Origin: Stenomitos frigidus_A
Lineage (GTDB): Bacteria; Cyanobacteriota; Cyanobacteriia; Leptolyngbyales; Leptolyngbyaceae
DNA: 64,000 nucleotides
Assembly (NCBI RefSeq): GCF_963877135.1
Contig: NZ_CAWNSW010000139.1
Span: 75,209-139,208, forward strand
Reading direction: 5' to 3'
Shown: positions 35,507 to 45,003 of the stretch, piece by piece
How positions within the stretch are numbered: the stretch's first letter is position 1
Layout: each line of letters opens with the position of its first letter
The notes under the pieces: model-generated
Seen by the model: only the letters and a program-made list of their open reading frames with translations
The model's database searches: none
What the model was told of the DNA's origin: nothing
Program-made: the position numbers and the translations under genes

Positions 35507-36898
35507 ATGTCTCGCAAATTATTCCTGATCGTCACATTAAGTCTGTTTAGCGTTGGCACTCTAGGCTTGCCACAAGCAGTCAAGGCGGACACTCCGCTCA
35601 CTAGAGCCACGGTGCAGGCACTTCGCAATCAAGTCCAGCTCATCTTCAAGAATCGGGTCACCCGTGCTGCCAAAAATGCAGACACTATAACGCCCGGAGA
35701 CTCTCTAGCAACAGCCCGTAAATCGTTTGCGGAGCTCCGCTTCAACGACCGATCGCTAGCCCGGATTGGTGAGCGGACACTGTTTCAATTTGTTCCCAAT
35801 ACTCGCAACTTCTACCTCGGTAACGGTACAGCTCTGCTGCTGATTCCGCCCGGGCAGGGACGAACAAACGTACGCACGCCCAATGCTGCTGCTGGGATAC
35901 GTGGTTCAGCTCTTTTCGTCCGCTACAACGAAGACACTAACACCACGATCGTGGGAGCACTGACCAACAGCCGTATTGAAGTGTCGAATGGCGAAACTTC
36001 ACAGGCTCAAACGCTGGAAGCGGGCCAGATGGCGGTCATCATCCAGAATCAAATTGTCCAAGTCTACAACTTTGATCTAAATACGTTTTACCAGACCAGT
36101 GAATTGGTCAAAGATTTAGACTTGCCGCTCAGCAACGCTACCCCAAGCGCTGATCCGGGCATTGCTGCGGTGCAGGCAGAAACCTCTCAGGCAGCAAGGG
36201 AGCAAACACCCCTCAGCGGGCGGGTTTCTGAAAACCCTGCTTTTGTTAGCCTCACTCCACTACCCAACGTCCAAACCACAGTGACGCCGAGTCTCTTCGG
36301 CACAACACCGATTCCGTCTGGCTTGGAGTTGAGTACTGCTCCGCAGACCACTCTGCCTTCAGCTTCACAGACCGCGTCACCGCCCTCGGCGTCACCGCCT
36401 GCCTCAAGTCCAGTTGCACCGGGCGGTCTAACGCTTCCCGACCCTGCGGCGGCTCCAACCGGGAATTCAACCTCTAGACCTGGTATCCCAGGTCAGCCAG
36501 GGACTGCGACACCAGCACCTCCTCGTCCTGCGCCCAGTGTCACAACGCCTACCCCAACGGTACCTGTGACGGTACCAGCACCCACGTCCACTGTCACAAC
36601 GCCTACCCCAACGGTACCTGTGACGGTACCAGCACCCACGCCCACTATCACAACGCCTACCCCAACGCTACCTGTGACGGTACCAGCACCCACGCCGACT
36701 GTCGTGACGCCCACACCCACTGTCGTGACGCCCACACCCACTGTCGTGACGCCCACACCCACTGTTGTAACGCCCACACCCACTGTTGTAACGCCCACGC
36801 CGACCTCAGCGGTTCCTGCGGTTACGTCGGCCGCGCCTCGACCCGCCCCAACGATTGTTACGCCAGCCCCTAACTCATCAGCGCAAGCAACACCATAA
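35507..36898 (+). CDS. FecR-domain exported protein with Pro-Thr repeat tail
   Basis: A 463-residue protein with a signal peptide (MSRKLFLIVTLSLFSVGTLG ... VKA). Then a FecR domain: ARKSFAELRFNDRSLARIGE, NFYLGNGTALLLIPPGQGR, PNAAAGIRGSALFVRY and ALTNSRIEVSNGE. The last 200 residues are low-complexity. Three 18-residue units of TTPTPTVPVTVPAPT type are encoded by 54-bp repeats, then five VVTPTPT heptads by 21-bp repeats, then a short Ala-Pro-Thr tail. The tail resembles extended cell-wall or surface linkers. Same domain as the gene at 32373, but only distantly related. Confidence 0.85.
   Translation: MSRKLFLIVTLSLFSVGTLGLPQAVKADTPLTRATVQALRNQVQLIFKNRVTRAAKNADTITPGDSLATARKSFAELRFNDRSLARIGERTLFQFVPNTRNFYLGNGTALLLIPPGQGRTNVRTPNAAAGIRGSALFVRYNEDTNTTIVGALTNSRIEVSNGETSQAQTLEAGQMAVIIQNQIVQVYNFDLNTFYQTSELVKDLDLPLSNATPSADPGIAAVQAETSQAAREQTPLSGRVSENPAFVSLTPLPNVQTTVTPSLFGTTPIPSGLELSTAPQTTLPSASQTASPPSASPPASSPVAPGGLTLPDPAAAPTGNSTSRPGIPGQPGTATPAPPRPAPSVTTPTPTVPVTVPAPTSTVTTPTPTVPVTVPAPTPTITTPTPTLPVTVPAPTPTVVTPTPTVVTPTPTVVTPTPTVVTPTPTVVTPTPTSAVPAVTSAAPRPAPTIVTPAPNSSAQATP
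36539..36805. repeat. In-frame repeat array (54 bp x3 then 21 bp x5)
   Basis: Three 54-bp units (36539-36700) are followed by five 21-bp units starting at 36701. All are in register with the codon frame of the FecR gene and encode Pro-Thr repeats. Copies differ by only a few bases. Confidence 0.9.
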
Positions 36899-37092
36899 AC
36901 TCAACTAGCAGCAAGCAACACATCTGTTCTCTAAGGGCTGTCTAGAATAATCCTATGAGTATCCAGTCACAACTGGATTAATCGTGGGCATGAATGGTAA
37001 CACGACCACGGAACGGCATTCAAGGCGTTGCCAAGCTGCTGAGTAGTGCTAAAGCTAACTCCTAGCGATGCGTTATTAACGCTTCACTTGAT

Positions 37093-38223
37093 TCAAGCTT
37101 CAACGGTTGAGGCTTGAATGATCTGTTGCATTGTCCACCACCAGAGGTTGCGATCGTTCTTCTTTTGCCAGTACCAATATTCACACCCCCATAGCATCAC
37201 GGTGCTGTAACCCAAATCAGTCAGTGAGTTGACCAGGTTACTAGTACGCTTAGGTGTGCAACTGGGATATTCTGCTTTCGCCATCGCTACTAATTGATTC
37301 GGCTCCCACGGTTCTGCTTGCGCTTCGGCAATCCAGTCTTCTTTGTTGCTGTCTGCCAGGCTGGCCTGCCAGGCTTTCAGTTTTTCCCAGTAAGGCGGCA
37401 GTGGCTGTAGGTAAAAGAGTGAGTTACCAGCAGGGACTTTGGTATAAACATTGATACCGATTGCATCAGCCATGTTGAGGCTTTCCTGAAAAGCGCGATC
37501 GTCTTCGGCTAAATCGGCAGCCGGTAAACTAATGGCTGTTGTCATCAAGAGCTTCTGGTTGGACGTGGCTAAAGAACGGACTAATTCCGTTTCCCGCCGC
37601 ACGAAGTCATAGCTGAGATAGCGACCAGCCGTGATATCCAGACGCGTAAAGGGCTCGTTTTCAACCTGCCAATATTTGAGACTGGGTGCCTCCCGCACAT
37701 GCCGAACGACAGTTTGGGTAAAGTTCAAGGCGCGATCGGCAATCTCAGGATTGAGATCCACCGCTGCTCGGTTTGTGGCGGTATCTTGGCGCGCGTGGAG
37801 CCAATCAGGAAAGTGAAATTCGGGCCAGCGGGGTGCTTTCATACCCACTGTGAGCGCCACATCAATGCCGTGCCGATGGCTTTCCTCTAGCAGCCAGTCT
37901 AAAGCAGTGAAATCGAACTTGTTTTCAGCTGGCTCAATTTCATGCCAGTAGCTACATAACCGAATACGGTTAAAGCCTAGTGAGCAGATCTGGCGGAACG
38001 TCTCCTGGTAATCCAGGCCCATGTAATGGCATTGGAGTTGACTAAACGTCGTTCCTAGGTTCGATGGCCGCCGTAACCCAGTTGTCTGCATTGTCTTCTC
38101 AGAGCGAGGGAGGGTGGCTTGTGCGCGATCGGCGCTCAAGGCCATCAAGAAAGCAGTCGCTGACATCATAAGGTGAGTAAACCGTCTGCGTGTCAATGGA
38201 ACAATCCTTTGTGGTTTCTTCAT
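37093..38223 (-). CDS. Tat-exported glycoside hydrolase (cellulase/GH5-GH42-like)
   Basis: A 376-residue TIM-barrel hydrolase. The N-terminus carries a twin-arginine signal (TRRRF then a hydrophobic stretch MMSATAFLMALSADRAQA). Clan GH-A signatures: FNRIRLCSYWHEIEPAENKF, then WQVENEP with acid/base E190. The likely nucleophile is one of the acids in WIAEAQAEPW (E300 or E304). Substrate unknown. It follows, on the same strand, a GT2 synthase and an acyltransferase. That suggests a role in trimming or turnover of the polysaccharide they build, as cellulases associated with cellulose synthase do. Confidence 0.8.
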   Translation of the reverse strand: MKKPQRIVPLTRRRFTHLMMSATAFLMALSADRAQATLPRSEKTMQTTGLRRPSNLGTTFSQLQCHYMGLDYQETFRQICSLGFNRIRLCSYWHEIEPAENKFDFTALDWLLEESHRHGIDVALTVGMKAPRWPEFHFPDWLHARQDTATNRAAVDLNPEIADRALNFTQTVVRHVREAPSLKYWQVENEPFTRLDITAGRYLSYDFVRRETELVRSLATSNQKLLMTTAISLPAADLAEDDRAFQESLNMADAIGINVYTKVPAGNSLFYLQPLPPYWEKLKAWQASLADSNKEDWIAEAQAEPWEPNQLVAMAKAEYPSCTPKRTSNLVNSLTDLGYSTVMLWGCEYWYWQKKNDRNLWWWTMQQIIQASTVEA

Positions 38224-38389
38224 TTCAGCCGCATCGCTCTTCGTTCTAGCCTAGAGTGCCCGACTCGTGTAAACGTGCGACACCATCGCTGGTTGACCAG
38301 CATCAAATGAGCCCACCTATGGCTCTAAGCGATCGATGTAACTCATCAGTCGTAGCAGCTAACCATACAGCTTGGGTGAGATCCCAAAC

Positions 38390-39877
38390 CTATTTCGCAG
38401 ACCCAAGCCCCGCAGCGGTCGGCGCTAAGATCGGAGGCTTGCGTGGTTGCATCGGGCGCTTTTGCTTGATCCCACGAGGTGTAACCACCCATTTGTTATG
38501 ACCATTCAAGTGGTCATACAGCCCTACAACCGCGATCATGTTCTTCAAAATGGTGTACAAGAAAATAATGACTGCATGTTGTAAGAAGTAGATCACTGGA
38601 TAGCGAACTGCTGCCACTTTCATCGTGACTAGCGTTTGATAAACACCGCTAGAAAACGTGATCACAGTGCTGAACCAAAGGAAGGGATTATCTGATGGAG
38701 GCAAATCGCCCTGGTACAGTAACAGGCTTAAAATGAGCGGCAAGATCTGGAGTGCAATCAAAGAATAGAGGACACAGAAGTAAAGTAAGTACGTCCAGTA
38801 AACTTTTTGCCAGAGGGTAAAGTTGTTGGACTTCCAAACTCGACGCTGGTACTTAAAACTGACCTCAAGCCAACCTTGCGCCCAACGCTTGCGCTGAAAC
38901 CAAAAAGAATTGAAGTCAGCGGGAGCAAGCTCGGTTGTAATAATACTGCGATCGTGCAGGATACGATAGCCGCTTAACAGAGTCCTCATAGAAGCATCAA
39001 TATCTTCTGTCAGCATGGCTGGATTGAAGCGGATCTGCTGCAAGACGGCTGTACGCCAGTAACCATTGGAACCGCCAAAGATACTGGAATCGGTCAAGAA
39101 CGACTTCGCCGCATGGCTGACGCCATACAGTGTTTCAAACTCGATCGCGATATTTAGCGTGAGCAAACTATGACGGTGGTTGCGGATAATGTTGCGCCCC
39201 TGCACCACATCGTAGTCATGCTCTAGCCATCGCCACGCCCGTACAAAGCAATCTGCTGCGGGGAGATGATCGGCATCCAAAATACAGGTGATTTCACCCG
39301 TCACAATATGCAAGGCAGCATTCAAGTTCTCGGCCTTAGAGCGGCTGCCATCGACCCGCAGCAAGCGCAACTCTGGATGCAGTTGTGCCAGCCGTCGCAG
39401 ATCGTCTTCAACGGGCAAATCGATGGGCGTATTGTACGCAAGAATGACCTCCAGGCCTGCTGCCGATCGCTGCACGGTATAAAGAATGTGGTTGAGCGTG
39501 TCGAGAATAATGTCTTGCTCGTTGGGCAGGTAAGCCGCGACTAAAAAGGAACAACGGGGTAATGGATTCGTCGCCGGAGGCAGGTTGCTGCCGCTAACGC
39601 CCAGCGCCGACTTCGCTGATTGCTTGAATTGTGCGATTTGGCTACCAGCAGTGCGTTTGTTCTTCACGGCAAAACGCCGAAACAGCGCGTTTGTGGCTTC
39701 TAAAAAGATAATCAGGGAGCTTAAGAGAAAAAAAGCGGCGATCGCCACATGTATTCTGATCAACGGCATCCCACCGACCCGCAAACAGTAGTAGAAAATC
39801 GTTGGCACACCGATCAGCAAGACATGCGTATAAATCAGCTTTGGTATATCGCCCGTCCAGTTCCTCACTTTAGCCAT
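38390..39877 (-). CDS. Family 2 glycosyltransferase, cellulose synthase-like
   Basis: A 495-residue membrane glycosyltransferase (ATG at 39877; a TTG at 39898 is possible and leaves only 32 bp to the upstream gene). Two N-terminal membrane helices are followed by a GT2 catalytic domain. It carries the processive-synthase signature: SFLVAAYLPNEQDIILDTL, CILDADHLPAAD (DxD), MLTEDIDASMRTL (TED) and QRKRWAQGW (QxxRW). Four or more C-terminal helices presumably form the export channel. It could make a beta-glycan such as cellulose-like or hyaluronan-like polymer at the plasma membrane. The middle gene of an acyltransferase - GT2 - hydrolase set. Confidence 0.85.
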   Translation of the reverse strand: MAKVRNWTGDIPKLIYTHVLLIGVPTIFYYCLRVGGMPLIRIHVAIAAFFLLSSLIIFLEATNALFRRFAVKNKRTAGSQIAQFKQSAKSALGVSGSNLPPATNPLPRCSFLVAAYLPNEQDIILDTLNHILYTVQRSAAGLEVILAYNTPIDLPVEDDLRRLAQLHPELRLLRVDGSRSKAENLNAALHIVTGEITCILDADHLPAADCFVRAWRWLEHDYDVVQGRNIIRNHRHSLLTLNIAIEFETLYGVSHAAKSFLTDSSIFGGSNGYWRTAVLQQIRFNPAMLTEDIDASMRTLLSGYRILHDRSIITTELAPADFNSFWFQRKRWAQGWLEVSFKYQRRVWKSNNFTLWQKVYWTYLLYFCVLYSLIALQILPLILSLLLYQGDLPPSDNPFLWFSTVITFSSGVYQTLVTMKVAAVRYPVIYFLQHAVIIFLYTILKNMIAVVGLYDHLNGHNKWVVTPRGIKQKRPMQPRKPPILAPTAAGLGSAK

Positions 39878-39930
39878 CCTCCAATCATTAGGGTTCAACG
39901 TGTCAAATGTTTCAGCAGTGGTAGTCGCAC

Positions 39931-41364
39931 TCAGAAAAAGGCAGAGTTTTTACTGACTTCCCCTGCATGGGACAGCGTTACGGCAGGCTCCAAATCATCT
40001 TCATTAACCCACAACGATCGCTGCCCATCGCTGATTTGACACAGAAAAAACGCTCGCTCGTCGAGTAATTTTTCAACTTTTAGAACGGTCCAGCCCACGT
40101 TACCTTTGTAAAGCACTGGATCTCCCATGCGTGGGTTCCAGAGTCGGCGATGGCGCACCGTGGTCGGTGTCAAGACATAGTCTAAGTCGCGCAGCAGAGC
40201 ACCAACGAGTCGCTGCAAGAGGGGGCTTGCATAATCTGCCAAAACGGCCAGGATGAGGGTTCCCAAAACCATCACAGGGAGTAGCCAATAGTAGAGCGAG
40301 AGATCATCCTGAACGACGAGCCGAATCGTGCGATCGACCACAAAGTTGTGAATCAAGAAATAGGTATAGCTATGGGCACCCAGCCAGGTAAGGAGGGTGG
40401 CGATCGGGCGTGGTTGAGCGATCGCGCGAAAAAGCACCATACAGCAAAGCGTTAGACCAATGGGCAAGAGCAAATCAACAAACACCCAACCGGCACGATA
40501 AAACTGACAAACAAAGCCAAGTGTATAGACGGGCACACCTAGGAGTAACGCTCGTTCAGACTTCCAGAAAATTGGCCCTTTGCCCTGTACGTAGAGCTGT
40601 GCCACAACCATCCCCAGCACAAACGTACTGAGCTTAGCAAGGAAAATCAAGAAGGGATGCCAGTCTGTTGGCGTATCGAGAATGACGTAAGTGGGATGAC
40701 CGTCGAACTTATAGACAGCTAACGCGCGGTAGGCCACCGTGAGCAGTGTGCTGATCAGCACCAAGTTGGTCGCTCCCCATCGCTGTAGCAGATGCCACAA
40801 AAAGGGAAAGATGAGTGCGAAGCTGAGAATTAGGGGCACGAACCACCACGGACCGCTCGTGGCTAACAGAAGTTCACCGCTGTAATCAAACAACAACGGA
40901 AAGGTCGCTCCAGCAAAGGTGTGCCACAAGCTCGGTATGTAGCTGTGTGTGGCAACGCCGATCGCCCACAGTACTGGATAAGACAGCCACGCCACCGTCC
41001 AGAAAGGCCACAGAATCCGCAAAGCGCGGCGCTTGAGAAAGCTACCCACTACTAGCGGCTTGCCTTTTAAAGACAGCACTAAACTGAAGCCGCTAATGAG
41101 CACAAACACATCCACAAACTGGAAGCCAAACCAGGCTGGAATGCCCAAAAGACGCAGCAGTAAGCCTGGATCGGCAGCCCCTTCAACAGGCGTCACTAAT
41201 TGCCGCAAGTTGTCGGCTAAACCAGTCGGCTGCGGCGTATAAGCATAGCCCGTGAAGAGTAATTGCGCGTGGTAAAGCAAAAGCAAAACTGCCGCTGCAA
41301 TGCGTATTCCCTCTAACCAGGCTAAGCGGGGCGATCGAAGCATCTTTGAGTTAACCATGCACAT
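39931..41364 (-). CDS. Acyltransferase 3 family membrane protein
   Basis: A 477-residue integral membrane acyltransferase of the OafA/YrhL type. It begins with the family pattern RLAWLEGIRIAAAVLLLLYH (the His is the conserved catalytic residue). It continues with FVDVFVLISGFSLVLSLKGK and SFLKRRALRILWPFWTVAWL, and about ten membrane helices. The last 80 residues are a cytoplasmic domain (YKGNVGWTVLKVEKLLDERA) that is not part of the standard fold. Such enzymes add acetyl or succinyl groups to exported glycans. First gene of a minus-strand set with the GT2 synthase (33 to 53 bp apart) and the glycoside hydrolase. Confidence 0.82.
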   Translation of the reverse strand: MCMVNSKMLRSPRLAWLEGIRIAAAVLLLLYHAQLLFTGYAYTPQPTGLADNLRQLVTPVEGAADPGLLLRLLGIPAWFGFQFVDVFVLISGFSLVLSLKGKPLVVGSFLKRRALRILWPFWTVAWLSYPVLWAIGVATHSYIPSLWHTFAGATFPLLFDYSGELLLATSGPWWFVPLILSFALIFPFLWHLLQRWGATNLVLISTLLTVAYRALAVYKFDGHPTYVILDTPTDWHPFLIFLAKLSTFVLGMVVAQLYVQGKGPIFWKSERALLLGVPVYTLGFVCQFYRAGWVFVDLLLPIGLTLCCMVLFRAIAQPRPIATLLTWLGAHSYTYFLIHNFVVDRTIRLVVQDDLSLYYWLLPVMVLGTLILAVLADYASPLLQRLVGALLRDLDYVLTPTTVRHRRLWNPRMGDPVLYKGNVGWTVLKVEKLLDERAFFLCQISDGQRSLWVNEDDLEPAVTLSHAGEVSKNSAFF

Positions 41365-42327
41365 CTAAAATCTCTTCTATCAACAAAAATGAAAAACAGG
41401 AATCTTCACACGTTGCTTACCGGACGTTTAAGAGAGTGCTTTGCCGTTGGTGGTTCGTTGATGGATAGGCCCCTAATACAGTAGGCCTTAAACCCGGTAT
41501 CAATGACATGAAACGGCTGCACCACGGCCATTCGATTGGCAGGCGAAGTCGCTCCTGAAGCTGTCTTCCATGCACAAAACGTATGGAATCTGACAACAGG
41601 GTTACTTTTAAACGAATGCTTTAGCGTTTTACTGTACAAATTTTTCTACTAAATAATCGCTATCTGAAAGGTTTATCTTGTTGATACGGGAATATCAGTT
41701 TTAATCACATCCTCCTGGGGAGATACATATTTCTTTATAGTTCATATGAGGCACAACAACTGCTGATGCGGTCAGTTTTTTAGCTGGCTCGACTCGTTTT
41801 TAGCAGTATAGATGAGACTTTTTTATAGGTTTGTTCTTGAGCAATTAGGTTTTTGCCGTCTTTGTGTTTCACTGTTTCAGCCCATAACCTGATCAATGCC
41901 CCACAACCTGATGAATACCAGCGAGTACGATCGGTCGTCTGAGGCTGACTTTTACAGTTACTGAGTGGTCAACAGCACTTGTAACATGTAGCCAAACCTT
42001 GTCTCAAACTCAAGTTACAATAGAGTGGAATCGCTTAACTCCATAAGTGATCTTTGTATCTTGCGGCTTAAGCTCATTTTGATCTCTAGGATCAAAAGAT
42101 CTTCATCATCAGAAGATTGAATCGTTGCACAGAACTCCCGTCGTGCGCTGCTTTCACCCGTCGTGCGCTGCTTTCAAACGTCGATCACTGTCCCCCTAAT
42201 CAATGATCTATAGCCACTCTATCTCCCGTTGATTTTGTGCCTCCCCCAGTTCCCCTCACTGCTTAGGTCACCGTGATATCTTCCCTGTTTCTCGTCGTCA
42301 ATCGTCACTCCCTGTTAAGCCACTGAT
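41365..42327. other. Long intergenic region before the TPR cluster
   Basis: About 960 bp between divergent transcription units. It contains a 20-bp tandem duplication at 42137-42176 and no convincing gene. The only ORF (41406-41639, minus strand) has no ribosome binding site, family or coding character. Confidence 0.5.
42137..42176. repeat. 20-bp tandem duplication
   Basis: CCCGTCGTGCGCTGCTTTCA occurs twice head to tail without mismatch, about 150 bp before the first TPR gene. Confidence 0.85.
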
Positions 42328-43743
42328 ATGTCTCAGCATCTGGACTCAGAAGCAGAGTATTTTTTGCAGCAAGGTCTGCAACTCAGTCGCGCTGGGGCTT
42401 TCGAAGATGCGCTGCTGAACTTTGATCGCGTTTTGCAACTCCATCCTGATTGGCATCACGTTTGGCATACTCGCGGTGTAGCACTATCGGAACTGGGACA
42501 CTACGAAGAGGCTGTTGCTAGTTTTAATCAGGCGATCGATTTGGAGCCAAACTACCCCGAAGCCCTGAATAGTCGTGGGATGGCGCTTTACAATTTGCAC
42601 AGCTATGAAGAAGCGATCGCGAGTTACGACAAAGCACTCAAGCTAAGACCTGGCTTCCACCAGGCTTGGCACAATCGAGGTAATGCTCTAGACAAGTCAG
42701 GCTGTTATGAAGAAGCGCTGAAGAGCTATGACAAGACGTTAGAGTTTGAGCCCGATTACTCGAAATCCTGGTATAACCGGGGCATTATTCTATACAAGCT
42801 AGGGCGCTATGAAGCTGCCATCGACAGCTACGACCAAGCGATCAAGTATCGGCCACATTACTCTCATGCGTGGTACAACCGTGCCAACACCCTCAACCAA
42901 ATGGGTCGCTATCCGGAAGCGCTGACTAGTTACGATCGCGTACTGACCATTAAGCCTGAATGGTATGGAGCCTGGTACAACCGAGGCAATGTACTGCACA
43001 AGCTAGGACGGCACGAAGAGGCGATCTATAGCTATAATAAAGCCTTGGCGGTCAATGCGACCCTTTACGAAGCCTGGTATAACCGGGGCAATGCGTTTGA
43101 TGCCCTCGGTCGCTATGATGAAGCGATTAAGAGCTATGGCAAAGCGTTAGAACTCAAGCCAAACCTGCGCGAAGCCTGGTACAACTGGGGCAGCGCCCTC
43201 TACAAATCTGGCTGCTATCGTGAGGCGATCGCGAGCTACGATCGCGCCCTCAAGCTGAACCCTGGGTTTGCTAAAGCCTGGTTTAGTCGCGGTTCTGCTT
43301 TTCGCAAATTAGGGTTGTATGCTGAAGCGATCGCCAGCTATGACAAAGCAGTGCAATTTCAGCCAGACATGCCTGAAGCCTGGTACTGTCGAGGGATTGC
43401 GTTGGGTCATCTAGGGCAAAACGAAGACGCGATCACCAGCTACGATCGCGCCATTACTATCAACCCTGACTTCCACCCTGCCTGGTACAGTCGTGGCTCG
43501 GCGTTAGGGCACCTGGGAGACTATGAATCTGCCGTTGCCAGTTATGATAAAGCGCTTGCTATTAAGCCCAACTTCCCCGATGCACGGAGTCGTCGAGCCC
43601 TGGCGATCGACCACAACCAGGCAATGCGTGCTGATGCTAACGAAGGCCGCATCGCTGAAGAACGATCGGAGGACACAACAGCATTTACAGAACGGGTGCA
43701 GGTAAAGGAAGAGTCCTTACAGTCATTCCCGCATCTGACTTAG
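42328..43743 (+). CDS. TPR-repeat protein 1
   Basis: A 471-residue protein made almost entirely of about 13 canonical 34-residue TPRs, with consensus AWYNRGNAL.KLGRYEEAIA followed by SYDKAL. It starts MSQHLDSEAEYFLQQGLQLS, has no signal peptide and ends in a charged tail. TPR superhelices bind peptide ligands and act as scaffolds; the cargo is unknown. It is the first of three neighbouring paralogous genes on the plus strand. Confidence 0.85.
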   Translation: MSQHLDSEAEYFLQQGLQLSRAGAFEDALLNFDRVLQLHPDWHHVWHTRGVALSELGHYEEAVASFNQAIDLEPNYPEALNSRGMALYNLHSYEEAIASYDKALKLRPGFHQAWHNRGNALDKSGCYEEALKSYDKTLEFEPDYSKSWYNRGIILYKLGRYEAAIDSYDQAIKYRPHYSHAWYNRANTLNQMGRYPEALTSYDRVLTIKPEWYGAWYNRGNVLHKLGRHEEAIYSYNKALAVNATLYEAWYNRGNAFDALGRYDEAIKSYGKALELKPNLREAWYNWGSALYKSGCYREAIASYDRALKLNPGFAKAWFSRGSAFRKLGLYAEAIASYDKAVQFQPDMPEAWYCRGIALGHLGQNEDAITSYDRAITINPDFHPAWYSRGSALGHLGDYESAVASYDKALAIKPNFPDARSRRALAIDHNQAMRADANEGRIAEERSEDTTAFTERVQVKEESLQSFPHLT

Positions 43744-43779
43744 GACCGTGGATTTATTAAGGTGTAATTCTTTGCGTAG

Positions 43780-43842
43780 GGGCGTGGCATTCGGTAGAAA
43801 GACCTTGCCCTTGCCCAGAGACATCTGCCGAATGCCGCGCCC
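43780..43842. repeat. Imperfect palindrome GGGCGTGGCATTCGGTAGA
   Basis: The 19-nt arm at 43780-43798 pairs with 43824-43842 with only two differences, both compatible with G-U pairing. The loop is 25 nt. It begins and ends with GTAGGGGCG-like sequence, the family of palindromes common in cyanobacterial spacers, and lies between the first two TPR genes. Confidence 0.7.
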
Positions 43843-44007
43843 GTACAGGTAAAAGGCTGAAGTTGCCGATGTTATTTAATTCATACCCCTTAGTTGGGTT
43901 TTCTCCCAAGGCAACGGGCGTAAAATTACGGAACCTGGACAACTGTGAGAGCCTTTTGTTCGTTTTTGGTCACTCTAGGAACAGGGTTCTTGGGGTTGGG
44001 GTAGTTT

Positions 44008-44826
44008 ATGGAGCATGATCTAAACTCTGCTGCCTGGTACAGTCACGGCAATATCTTGTATGGGTTGGGGCACTACGAAGGTGCGATCGCTGGCTACGAG
44101 AAAGTTCTAGCGACTCAGTCTGACCTTTACGAGGTTTGGAATAATCGGGGTTACGCGCTCGAAAATTTAGGCCGTTATCAAGAAGCTCTCGCCAGTTTTG
44201 ATCAAGCGTTGCGGATTCACTCTGAATTTGCTTTAGCATGGCATGGTAAAGGTATTGTGCTTGCAAAAATGGGGCGCTACGAAGAGGCGCTTGCCAACTT
44301 TAAGCAAACGGTGAAACTGACACCCACCGATCTTAAAGCCCACTACAACCAGGGTAAAGCTCTAGCGCATCTACATCGCTACGACGAAGCACTGGCTAGC
44401 TTCGATCGCGTGATTAAGGCTAATCCTACTGATTACAAAGCCTGGTACAGTCGCAGTAAAGTACTCACCAGTCTCGATCGACTCCCTTTAGCGCTCATTA
44501 GTCTCGATCGAACCCTTATGATCAATTCCTTTTGCTACTATGCCTGGAACTATCGAGGCACTGTACTCACCAAAATGGGGCAGTACGACGCTGCGATCGC
44601 CAGCTTTGACCAATCTCTGGAAAGCAAACCGAACAATCCCGATGCCTGGTATAGCAAAGCTCGCTGCTACGCCCTCAAAGGAGAGGATCAATTGGCACTC
44701 AACCATCTTCAACGAGCCATCAAACTCAATCCCCCGCTCTATCGTGCGCTAGCCAAGGGTGACATGCACTTTCAAGCGTTACTGCAAACACAACAGCTTC
44801 AGGTTATCTTACAGCGGCAGGGGTGA
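44008..44826 (+). CDS. TPR-repeat protein 2
   Basis: A 272-residue protein of about eight TPRs, starting MEHDLNSAAWYSHGNILYGL. Unlike its two neighbours it lacks the short N-terminal leader (MSxxxDxEAxxFxQxGL) and begins directly in a repeat, so the start is less certain or part of the gene was lost. The last 50 residues (DQLALNHLQRAIKLNPPLYR) resemble the C-terminal cap of TPR protein 3 (FDLAFENLQLAVKLSPDEYR), so the two share a common ancestor. Confidence 0.78.
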   Translation: MEHDLNSAAWYSHGNILYGLGHYEGAIAGYEKVLATQSDLYEVWNNRGYALENLGRYQEALASFDQALRIHSEFALAWHGKGIVLAKMGRYEEALANFKQTVKLTPTDLKAHYNQGKALAHLHRYDEALASFDRVIKANPTDYKAWYSRSKVLTSLDRLPLALISLDRTLMINSFCYYAWNYRGTVLTKMGQYDAAIASFDQSLESKPNNPDAWYSKARCYALKGEDQLALNHLQRAIKLNPPLYRALAKGDMHFQALLQTQQLQVILQRQG

Positions 44827-45003
44827 GGAGAGTTTTAAGTGTTGAATTTTCAGTGTTGAATTTTGAGTTAAAAGAAACAAGTGAGGCGTAACCCTTTGCT
44901 GCAAGTCGCTACGGATCATTTTTTGAGGATGATTTACAAACGTGTTTCTCTACTACCGATCGTGGGCATATTGAGCACAGGAAACCATTGAGATACTGAA
45001 CCT

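Noticed and set aside
36493..36798. Minus-strand ORF of Val-Gly repeats
   Set aside because: It is the antisense reading of the Pro-Thr repeat array of the FecR gene, with no ribosome binding site.
41406..41639. 77-residue minus-strand ORF before the TPR cluster
   Set aside because: No start signal and no recognisable segment.
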